Positions 7,701 to 13,957 of a stretch of 23,311 nucleotides of DNA are shown one piece after another (position 1 is the first letter of the stretch; the number at the start of each line of letters is the position of its first letter). A model generated the notes under the pieces. It worked only from the letters and a program-made list of their open reading frames with translations, ran no database searches and had not been told where the DNA came from. The stretch is from JBICIG01 sp043101605. Its GTDB lineage: Bacteria; Planctomycetota; Phycisphaerae; Phycisphaerales; UBA1924. The stretch spans positions 1 through 23,311 of the forward strand of contig JBICIG010000091.1 of the NCBI GenBank assembly GCA_043101605.1, in the 5' to 3' direction. Position numbers and translations under genes: made by a program.

Positions 7701-9108
7701 CGAGCGCATCGTCTTCGATACCGTCGCCGGCTCCATCGACTTCGACGAGAACGGCGCACGCACCGCATCGCTCACCCTCCAAGCCGCAGACTGGCGCGCG
7801 CAACTTCAAGGCGCTCTCGCGCGCGACCCACGGGGCGCCACCACGCTCGAAGGCTCGGGAACCATCGCCGCCGACGGGCTCCCCGCGGCCCTCCGCGCCG
7901 TCCTTCCCGACGCGATCGAAGAAGCCCTTGCCGCGCTCGAAATGGATGTCCAGGGCCCGCTCACGCTCAACCTGCCCTCCCTGCGCGCACGCTTGGCCGA
8001 CGACGGCCTGACCCTCGACGCCGCCGGCGAGGTCGCGTTCGACGGCGCCTCGGCCGAACTCGGCGTGAGCGTCACCGATGCCGCCGGCCGCGCGTCCTTC
8101 AAAGTCGTGCGCACGCCCGAACACCCCGCCCCACGCTTTGCGATCCAGTTCCTCGCCGATCGACTCCGTGCCGACGGCATCGCCATGACCAGCGTCCGCG
8201 CCCAGGTCCTCCAGGGCGACCGACCCGGCGAGGTCCGCGTGCCCGAGTTCAGCGCCGCGTGCCACGGCGGGATCGTCGCCGGCTCGGTCGACCTCCTCCG
8301 CCTCGCACCCGACTCCCCGCGCTCGTTCGATGTCCGCGCCCGCGCCAGCGATGTCCGCCTCAAGCCCGTGCTCGACGACCTGCAGCTCGCCGCCGACCTC
8401 CGCGACGACACGCTCCCCGCCGACTCCCGCGACAACCCGCCCCTCGACGCCGCCCCCGACACCGCCGCCGATTCGACCCGCGGCGTCGTCAGCGGCGAAC
8501 TGCTCTTCGGCGGCATCGTCGGCGATCCCGCCGCACGCCGAGGTCGCGGCACCTTCCGCGTCTCCGAAGGCCGCGTCCTCGACTTCCCCCTCGCCATGCC
8601 CCTCCTCGAAGTCAGCAACCTCCAGCTCCCCACCAGCGGCCGCTTCGACCTCGCCCTCATCAGCTTCTATGTCGAGGGCAACACCGTCGTCTTCGACGAA
8701 CTCAGCGCCTTCGCCAGCTCCATCGAGCTCTACGGCTACGGCACCATGACCCTCCCCGAACAGCAACTCGACCTCTGGTTCAGCTCCCGCGCCACCCGCC
8801 CCATCCCCGTCGTCAGCGACCTCATCGAAGGAATCCGCGACGAACTCGTCATGGCCCGCGTCACCGGGCCCGTCGCCGACCCCTCCGTCGCCACCGTCCC
8901 CCTCCGCACCACCGGGCGGCTCATGGGCAACCTCCTCAGCGGCGCCCCGACCCCCGAGGAACGCCGCCTCGACGACATCCGCCAACGCGCCATCGCCGAG
9001 CGCGACCGCATCCGCCGCGCCGGCGAACGCGTCCGCTCCCTTATCACCGTCGCCCCCACCGCGCCGCCCGAACCAGACCCAGACCAGCCCGGCAACGATC
9101 GAGACTGA
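4750..9108 (+). CDS. Giant AsmA-like envelope protein (bridge-type lipid transfer superfamily candidate)
   Basis: A 1452-residue protein. An acidic/proline-rich cytoplasmic N-terminus ends in six arginines (42-47), followed by one membrane helix (about 48-66, IILILVLLLAPIVAALVL), giving an N-in anchor with a huge periplasmic part. The rest is long beta-rich sequence with repeated AsmA-type units. The C-terminal block at about 1255-1400 (FRVSEGRVLDFPLAMPLLEV, then ELYGYGTMTLPEQQLDLWF) resembles the AsmA-like C-terminal domain of YhdP/TamB-type proteins. A charged helix follows at about 1402-1430. AsmA-family proteins are known or proposed to form grooves carrying lipids between inner and outer membranes; that role here is inference. 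An acidic linker (about 1215-1245) interrupts the C-terminal half. No good ribosome binding site precedes the ATG, so the start is less certain than the family. Confidence 0.8.
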   Translation: MTTDPASSRLPQSPDPNEAAPDGSPADQSADALADPAAESPRRRRRRWIILILVLLLAPIVAALVLTRSPLTTAIVESRLGQILGLDINARSAIVGLDGRVVVHDAVFRVEGVPGHAAEFLRVERCVIWLDWSSPTAPRPTSIRLTRPTVVLSTNTDSGALNIEPLARLSPRGDASTDLPEIIADEVGIEIAEHGPAGSVDVLRRLVADARLGLSADASRYELVVRERTRNRRPIEVAGVIDGQRMRFEVSAIDLSRWGPASVPEPIRDLVRDLDLAGAVQDLEILVEPGRPVRMQARLERVALNLPVDLRGAPAPDDSLARMTEIRGDFALSSDGLTADLRGILEDLPYRAEVEYHADRPGEPFTCKLTTTGYELTRDPALVPFLPTLVAARLRDFSAPTGTLDAEVIIDRAPAASAADPAPEIKVRGWVTVRDGRASFERFPYPFAEVSGVFFFDDDKVEVQLAGRNTATGATFDATGLFTPPTEDAAVELTVRARGVPIDDALRTGLRSRGGVIDALFADQLAEALEAEGLLAADEPFSLGGTGDITVLVTRTEGHDGIWGWSADASFPRLGLVPTRFPLPIIGRDVRLEIGESSARLARGSFHTLDGQSLDIQLEAVVDAAAPPEADNPTPADSDGGPAVPIRATIRADRLPVDARLRAALRLAPEARSDRAAELLDRLGVVGSAKIDASFEEIGDQSTWAVRVEPVELTARPRSLRGGEHSDPVRLDRVTGWLDLKPERASFELAAVATGADDAASRVRVTGWAGLGQDPPPYEIQARADSFDTSIAIERIADAFSTDAGSRLARARADFNPVGVADVALSLSSIDNDDADYAVELLRIRGGSVTIADTRLGFGALDGSIAITPGLARFAEVAGELTVEGVSGARIALDGSVALAAFDDQAPPPPAEQSLRARVAALDLASPLTDLALARALDDSARGWIAELDPAGRLDASLTATTDADSLRLAGTATPRSLAFTRRGERIVFDTVAGSIDFDENGARTASLTLQAADWRAQLQGALARDPRGATTLEGSGTIAADGLPAALRAVLPDAIEEALAALEMDVQGPLTLNLPSLRARLADDGLTLDAAGEVAFDGASAELGVSVTDAAGRASFKVVRTPEHPAPRFAIQFLADRLRADGIAMTSVRAQVLQGDRPGEVRVPEFSAACHGGIVAGSVDLLRLAPDSPRSFDVRARASDVRLKPVLDDLQLAADLRDDTLPADSRDNPPLDAAPDTAADSTRGVVSGELLFGGIVGDPAARRGRGTFRVSEGRVLDFPLAMPLLEVSNLQLPTSGRFDLALISFYVEGNTVVFDELSAFASSIELYGYGTMTLPEQQLDLWFSSRATRPIPVVSDLIEGIRDELVMARVTGPVADPSVATVPLRTTGRLMGNLLSGAPTPEERRLDDIRQRAIAERDRIRRAGERVRSLITVAPTAPPEPDPDQPGNDRD

Positions 9109-9194
9109 CTCCCTCGGACCCCTCCGGGCCCCCCAAACGCCACCGCCGACCCCCGATTGGCTTCGGACCCCGCGCGGGCCAACCATTGAGGTCC

Positions 9195-10316
9195 ATGAAC
9201 AAGGAACATCATCGTCAGGAGCTCGACCCGGCCCGGTCCACCGCGCCGCGCGACGAGAGCGCCGCCCCGCCCGAGGAGCTCAGCCAGCTCCGACCCGATC
9301 ACCCCGAGGTCGTCACCCGACTCAACGAGGCCATCCGGTCCGTCGGCGGCGACCCCGATTCCTTCGACGGGCGACTCGTCCGCGAACTCCTCACCGCCGG
9401 GCTCAAGCTCATCCCCGACGGCCGCGACACCGGCGAGCTCAAGCTCATCACCGCCGCCGTCAAGGAACTCCGCTACGCCTACCGCGTCTTCGCCGAGTAC
9501 GCCGACCCCTACAAGGTCACCATCTTCGGCTCGGCACGCACCCCCCCGGACCACCCCGACTACCAGTGCGCCGTCCAGTTCTCGCGCATGATGGCCGAGG
9601 CCAACTGGATGTGCATCACCGGCGCGGGCGACGGCATCATGAAAGCCGGGCACGAGGGCCCGGGGCGCGAAGCCAGCTTCGGCGTCGCCATCCGCCTCCC
9701 CTTCGAGACCACCGCCAACGAGGTCATCGCCGGCGACGAAAAGCTCATCCACTTCCGATACTTCTTCACCCGCAAGCTCATGTTCCTCGCCCAGTGCGAC
9801 GCCGTCGCACTCTTCCCCGGCGGCTTCGGCACCATGGACGAAGCCTACGAAACACTCACCCTCGTCCAGACCGGAAAAGCCAGCATGATTCCCATCGTCA
9901 TGCTCGAGGGCGCCGGCAACGAGTACTGGGAACAATGGCAGGACTTCACCCGCGACCGCCTCCTCAGCCGCGGGCTCATCAGCGAGGAAGACTCCTCGCT
10001 CTACCACCTCGCCGACACCCCCGCCGACGCCGTCGCGCACATCACCCGCTTCTACCGCAACTACCACTCCTCGCGCTATGTCCGCGATGACCTGGTCATC
10101 CGCCTCAAGCACCGCCTCCGCGATGAAGATGTCGCCGCACTCGCCGACGAGTTCAGGATCCTCATCAAGCGAGGCACCATCGTCCAGCGCGGGCCCTACG
10201 AGGTCGAGGAGGACCACCTCGATCTCCCCCGCCTCGCCTTCACCCACACGCGGCACAAGTACGGGCTCGTCCGACGCCTCATCGACCGCATCAACGACTT
10301 CGACCCGGCCCCCTGA
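9195..10316 (+). CDS. LOG-family Rossmann nucleotide hydrolase (TIGR00730/lysine-decarboxylase-like)
   Basis: A 373-residue protein carrying the LOG signature PGGFGTMDE (residues 208-216) and the nucleotide-binding segment ITGAGDGIMKA (141-151), after a TIFGSART strand. LOG enzymes cleave nucleoside monophosphates at the N-glycosidic bond, releasing ribose-5-phosphate; many were once labelled lysine decarboxylases. The protein is much longer than plant-type LOG (about 200 residues). It has a roughly 100-residue helical N-terminal region and a C-terminal extension of about 110 residues (from about 265), so it could be a purine-nucleotide hydrolase closer to the PpnN type, though it is also shorter than that. 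Several in-frame codons exist upstream, but GAGG at 9188-9191 followed by ATG at 9195, plus the normal protein start, decide for this one. The next gene begins one base after its stop, so the two are probably co-transcribed. Confidence 0.85.
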   Translation: MNKEHHRQELDPARSTAPRDESAAPPEELSQLRPDHPEVVTRLNEAIRSVGGDPDSFDGRLVRELLTAGLKLIPDGRDTGELKLITAAVKELRYAYRVFAEYADPYKVTIFGSARTPPDHPDYQCAVQFSRMMAEANWMCITGAGDGIMKAGHEGPGREASFGVAIRLPFETTANEVIAGDEKLIHFRYFFTRKLMFLAQCDAVALFPGGFGTMDEAYETLTLVQTGKASMIPIVMLEGAGNEYWEQWQDFTRDRLLSRGLISEEDSSLYHLADTPADAVAHITRFYRNYHSSRYVRDDLVIRLKHRLRDEDVAALADEFRILIKRGTIVQRGPYEVEEDHLDLPRLAFTHTRHKYGLVRRLIDRINDFDPAP

Positions 10317-10317
10317 C

Positions 10318-11346
10318 ATGCGCGCACGCCACCCCGCCGCGCCACGCCCCGGCCACCACGCCCGGCCGATCCGCCGCGCAACCCTCGCCGCGCTCGCCCT
10401 GCTTCTTCCCTCGTGCGCCGATCCCGCGCCCCCGGCTCCCGCCCCCGCGCCCACCAACCCCATCGAAGCCGTCACGCGAGGCCCCGCCCTCGATGTCCGC
10501 CTGCTCGCCGTCCCCGACGACCCCGCCCGCATCGCCCGCGCCCTCGCTCCCTACGACGACCCACGCCAAACCATGCTCGCCGAACGCGCCGCACTCTGGC
10601 GCGACAACGGGCTCCGCGTCCTGGCCGTCCCCGAGAGCGAACTCGACCCCCTCCTCGCGGCGATGTCGCCCCGCGCCGCCAGCGAGTCGCGCCAGATCCG
10701 CCCCGCCGCCGTCTGGACCCCCGCCGCCGAGGGACCCTCCCTCCCGACCACGCTCTTCCAACTCGACGCCGGCACCCTCCGACTCCCGCGCGGCAGCGTC
10801 CGCCTCCTCGCACGCCCCTGGCTCGATCCGGTCATCGAAACCGCCGCCGGCGCACCCACCCGGCCCGCCGCCGACCTCCGCCTCCGCATCGACCTCCTCC
10901 TCCAGCATGTCGCCGACGATCCGCTCGACGCCCAGCGGCGAATGCTCCAGCCCGGGCGCATCGGCCCGCTCGACGACGGGCAGGTCTTCGATCGCCTCCG
11001 CACCGAACTCGCCATCCCCCGAGGCATGGCGATCGTCCTCATCTCCGAACGCGTCGAGACCGACTGGCCCGCACTCGTCGCCCTGTCCGACGACGAACGC
11101 AACGCCCAAAGCGAAGCCGAACCAGCCGACCCGTCCCCCGACCAGCCCGACTCCGACATCGATTCGTCCGAATCCCCCGCGACCGACAAGCAAGCCCCGC
11201 CCTCCGACGAACCCGTCTTCGGCCCCTCGCAAGCCCGCGTGCCCACGCTGGGAGAGGCCCTCCTCGGGCCGACGGGCTACGCTTCGCGCTCCTCGCGCCT
11301 GGTGCTCGTCTTCGTGCCTCGCTTGGGCGCGGGCGCAGCCCCCTGA
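10318..11346 (+). CDS. Putative lipoprotein of unknown function
   Basis: A 342-residue protein I do not recognise. The N-terminus has basic residues, a hydrophobic stretch (TLAALALLLPSC, about 22-33) and a plausible lipobox LPSC with Cys33, followed by a Pro/Ala linker (ADPAPPAPAPAP). This suggests lipidation and an envelope location. The body (about 50-265) looks like a mixed alpha/beta domain. A low-complexity acidic Ser/Pro/Asp region (about 262-305) comes before a conserved-looking hydrophobic tail ending in RLVLVFVPRLG. The ATG begins one base after the stop of the LOG-family gene, so the genes are likely in one operon. A link with the antiporter 54 bases downstream is possible but not shown. 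Confidence 0.7.
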   Translation: MRARHPAAPRPGHHARPIRRATLAALALLLPSCADPAPPAPAPAPTNPIEAVTRGPALDVRLLAVPDDPARIARALAPYDDPRQTMLAERAALWRDNGLRVLAVPESELDPLLAAMSPRAASESRQIRPAAVWTPAAEGPSLPTTLFQLDAGTLRLPRGSVRLLARPWLDPVIETAAGAPTRPAADLRLRIDLLLQHVADDPLDAQRRMLQPGRIGPLDDGQVFDRLRTELAIPRGMAIVLISERVETDWPALVALSDDERNAQSEAEPADPSPDQPDSDIDSSESPATDKQAPPSDEPVFGPSQARVPTLGEALLGPTGYASRSSRLVLVFVPRLGAGAAP

Positions 11347-11400
11347 CCGCGGGCCCGGACGCCGCCGCACCGGCCGCATCGCACGATCGAGCAGGACGCC

Positions 11401-12435
11401 GTGAACCGCACCAAGTACTTCATGATGATCGCCGCCGCTGCCCTCTCAGGGCTCTCGGTCGCGCTCGGCTCGGCCGACGGCGCTTACCTCATCGCCGGGC
11501 TCGCGCTCGTCGTCCTCGGCGCCGACTGGCTCGTCGAGGGCGCCGCCTCCCTCGCCCACCGACTCGGCGTCAGTTCCTTCATCGTCGGGCTCACCGTCGT
11601 TGCCTTCGGCACCAGCGCCCCCGAACTCGCCGCCTCCATCCGCGCCGCCCTCTCGGGCGAGAGCGACCTGGCGATCGGCAATGTCGTCGGCTCCAACATC
11701 GCCAATGTCTGCCTCATCCTCGGGCTCACCGCCGTCGTCCGACCCGTCCCCTGCAAGGCCAAGGTCGTCCGCACCGATGTCCCGATCATGATCGCCGTCA
11801 CCATCCTCGGCATGGTCTTCCTCTGGACCGACCGCACCATCGTCCGCTGGGAAGGCGTCGTCCTCGTCCTCGGACTCTTCGCGTACACCTTCGGCATCAT
11901 GCTCGTCGGACGCGGCGAGAAGAAAGCCCTCGCCGCCGAACTCGAACAGAAACTCGGCGAGTTCATCGGCACCAGCATCGACGAAGCGCCCAACTGGAGA
12001 CGCCACATCATCAGCGCCGTCGCCGGCATCGCCGCCCTCGCCATCGGCTCGTGGCTCCTCGTCGACGGCGCCACCGGCGTCGCCCTCTCCCTTGGCGTCT
12101 CCGAGTCCGTCGTCGGGCTCTCCATGGTCGCCTTCGGCACCAGCGTCCCCGAACTGGTCACCTCCCTCGCCGCCGCCATCAAGCGCGAAGCCGACATCGC
12201 CGTCGGCAACATCCTCGGCTCCAACTGCTTCAACATCCTCAGCGTCCTGGGCATCAGCTCCCTCGTCGCACCCCTCGTCGCCGCACCCGCCGTCCTCGAC
12301 CGCGACATGTGGGTCATGCTCATGGTCGCCGCTGCCTGCCTGCCCGTCTTCGGCACCATGGGTCGCATCACCCGCTGGGAAGGCGGCACCCTCCTGGCGA
12401 TCTATGTCCTCTACCTCGTCATCCTCTTCATCTGA
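11401..12435 (+). CDS. Calcium/sodium-type antiporter (CaCA family, YrbG-like)
   Basis: A 344-residue inner-membrane protein with two homologous halves, as in the CaCA superfamily. The alpha repeats are visible: GTSAPE (70-75) with GNVVGSN (93-99) in the first half, and GTSVPE (245-250) with GNILGSN (268-274) in the second. The Glu and Asn residues of these motifs line the cation site in characterised relatives. About ten hydrophobic segments surround a cytoplasmic loop (about 168-200). It should exchange Ca2+ (or another cation) for Na+ or H+. The start is a GTG at 11401 with AGGA just upstream; an ATG at codon 8 is an alternative. A strong hairpin follows 54 bases after the stop. Confidence 0.92.
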   Translation: MNRTKYFMMIAAAALSGLSVALGSADGAYLIAGLALVVLGADWLVEGAASLAHRLGVSSFIVGLTVVAFGTSAPELAASIRAALSGESDLAIGNVVGSNIANVCLILGLTAVVRPVPCKAKVVRTDVPIMIAVTILGMVFLWTDRTIVRWEGVVLVLGLFAYTFGIMLVGRGEKKALAAELEQKLGEFIGTSIDEAPNWRRHIISAVAGIAALAIGSWLLVDGATGVALSLGVSESVVGLSMVAFGTSVPELVTSLAAAIKREADIAVGNILGSNCFNILSVLGISSLVAPLVAAPAVLDRDMWVMLMVAAACLPVFGTMGRITRWEGGTLLAIYVLYLVILFI

Positions 12436-12488
12436 CGAGTCCGAGAATCCGTCGGCCAACCGCGCCCGCACCGCCCCCGCGCCCGCAT

Positions 12489-12512
12489 CCCTTGCCCGCT
12501 TTCAGGCAAGGG
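12489..12512 (+). terminator. Possible terminator hairpin after the antiporter
   Basis: CCCTTGCC (12489-12496) pairs perfectly with GGCAAGGG (12505-12512) around an 8-base loop. It lies 54 bases after the antiporter stop and about 90 before the HD-GYP gene. No T-run follows, so intrinsic termination is uncertain. The right flank repeats much of the left arm and loop (CTTGCCCGCTTTC at 12491-12503, CTTGCCCGGCTTTC at 12514-12527). Confidence 0.4.
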
Positions 12513-12601
12513 TCTTGCCCGGCTTTCCCGACCCGCTCTCCCGCCACGCGATCGCCCCCTCCCGCGCGGTTCTCAGAGGCGCACCGCCCCGGATTCGCCG
12601 A

Positions 12602-12620
12602 TGGACTCCTCGGGAGTCCA
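12602..12620 (+). promoter_or_regulatory. Hairpin covering the ribosome binding site of the HD-GYP gene
   Basis: TGGACTCC (12602-12609) and GGAGTCCA (12613-12620) make a perfect 8-bp stem with a TCG loop. The right arm begins with GGAG (12613-12616), the best ribosome binding site for the ATG at 12625. The structure could therefore hide the site and limit translation unless it is opened. Confidence 0.45.
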
Positions 12621-12624
12621 CGCG

Positions 12625-13872
12625 ATGCTGAGAGTCTCGATCGTCCAGGCTCGGGAAGGGATGACACTGGCCATGCCGGTGCTGCATCCCGACAAGCCCG
12701 ACAAGACCCTGCTGAGAGCAGGCGTCACCCTGACCGACGCGACCATCGAGCGCCTCCGCCAGATCTGCTGCCGCGAGGTCTGGATCCGCTTCCCCGGCAT
12801 GGACTGCGTCGGCGCCTTCGTCAGCCCCGCCGTCCAGGCCGCACACGGCGCCGTCACCGGGCACATCGCCCGCGCCTTCGACCGCCTGACCCGCGAGGTC
12901 GACCCCGACCTGAGCTACGCCTCCTACAAGAGCGCCGTCGCCACCCTGGTCGCCAAGCTGACCGAGAACCCCCGCGCCAACCTGTTCATCCACGAGATGC
13001 TCGACAGCGAGGTCAACGGGCTGCGCCACGCCGGCAATGTCGCCCTGCTGAGCGTCCTGATCGGGCTGAAGCTGGACTTCTACCTGGTCACCGAACGCGC
13101 ACGACTGGCCGCCCAGCACGCCCGCGATGTCACCGCCCTGGGCGTCGGCGCCATGTTCCACGACATCGGCATGCTGCGCCTGGACCAGCCCATCCGCGAA
13201 CGCTGGGAACGCACCCGCGACGACGCCGACGAGGAGTGGCAACGCCATGTCCGCATCGGGTACCGCATGGTCTACGGCCACCTCGAGCCCGCCGCCACCG
13301 CCGTCGTCCTGAACCACCACCAACGCTTCGACGGCAGCGGCTTCCCCGTCTCCAAGAACTCCTCGGGCATCACCCGCGTCGTCTCCGGACGCGACATCCA
13401 TGTCTTCGCACGCATCGTCGCCGCCGCCGACCTGTTCGACCACCTGCGCTACCCCGTCGAAGGAGCCCCGCCCGTCCCCGCCGTCCGCGTCCTGCGCACC
13501 ATGCAGCAGGCCCCCTACCGCCGGTGGATCGACCCCGTCGTCATGATGGCCCTGCTGAATGTCGTCCCGCCCTACGCCCCGGGCTCCATCGTCCGCCTGA
13601 GCACCCAGCAGTGGGCCGCCGTCGCCGACTGGGACCCCACCGCCCCCTGCCGACCCATCGTCGAAGCCATGCCAGAGGGCGTGGAAGACCCCAGCCGCTA
13701 CGACGGCCCGACCGACCGCATCGACCTGCGCCATCGCCCGGACTGGACCGTCATCGAAGCCGAAGGACAGCGCGTCGCCGAGCAGAACTTCTACCCCGAC
13801 CCCAAGGAACTGGACCTGACCCGCCTGGCCCGCTCCATGGAAAACGCCGCGATCGGCATGGGACACGCCTGA
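12625..13872 (+). CDS. HD-GYP domain protein, probable cyclic-di-GMP phosphodiesterase
   Basis: A 415-residue soluble protein. The N-terminal region (MLRVSIVQAREGMTLAMPV) resembles domains that often precede HD-GYP in such proteins. The C-terminal HD-GYP core has His135 (HAGNVALLS), His179-Asp180 (FHDIG), His208 (HVRIGYRMV), the pair His231-His232 and DGSGFP (236-241). The usual HHExxDGxGYP reads HHQRFDGSGFP here, a mild change that keeps the metal ligands. HD-GYP enzymes hydrolyse c-di-GMP to pGpG or GMP in the cytoplasm. The ATG at 12625 is chosen over that at 12601 because GGAG lies 8 bases before it and the family motif starts there. Leucine is coded by CTG about 33 times and CTC only 3 times, unlike all neighbours, while other codons stay C-ending. 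Confidence 0.85.
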   Translation: MLRVSIVQAREGMTLAMPVLHPDKPDKTLLRAGVTLTDATIERLRQICCREVWIRFPGMDCVGAFVSPAVQAAHGAVTGHIARAFDRLTREVDPDLSYASYKSAVATLVAKLTENPRANLFIHEMLDSEVNGLRHAGNVALLSVLIGLKLDFYLVTERARLAAQHARDVTALGVGAMFHDIGMLRLDQPIRERWERTRDDADEEWQRHVRIGYRMVYGHLEPAATAVVLNHHQRFDGSGFPVSKNSSGITRVVSGRDIHVFARIVAAADLFDHLRYPVEGAPPVPAVRVLRTMQQAPYRRWIDPVVMMALLNVVPPYAPGSIVRLSTQQWAAVADWDPTAPCRPIVEAMPEGVEDPSRYDGPTDRIDLRHRPDWTVIEAEGQRVAEQNFYPDPKELDLTRLARSMENAAIGMGHA

Positions 13873-13957
13873 TCCGCGCTCATCACCATGTCATCACGAC
13901 ATCCCGCGCCGCCGCTCCCCGCGCACCGAAACGCGCCCGGTCCGACGCGCGCCCCGC

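Noticed and set aside
7165..9186. A 673-codon minus-strand frame rich in Gly, Ala and Glu
   Set aside because: Antisense shadow of the AsmA-like gene, with no domain or ribosome binding site.
12601..12624. ATG at 12601 as the start of the HD-GYP protein
   Set aside because: No ribosome binding site precedes it, whereas GGAG stands 8 bases before the ATG at 12625, where the family-like N-terminus begins.
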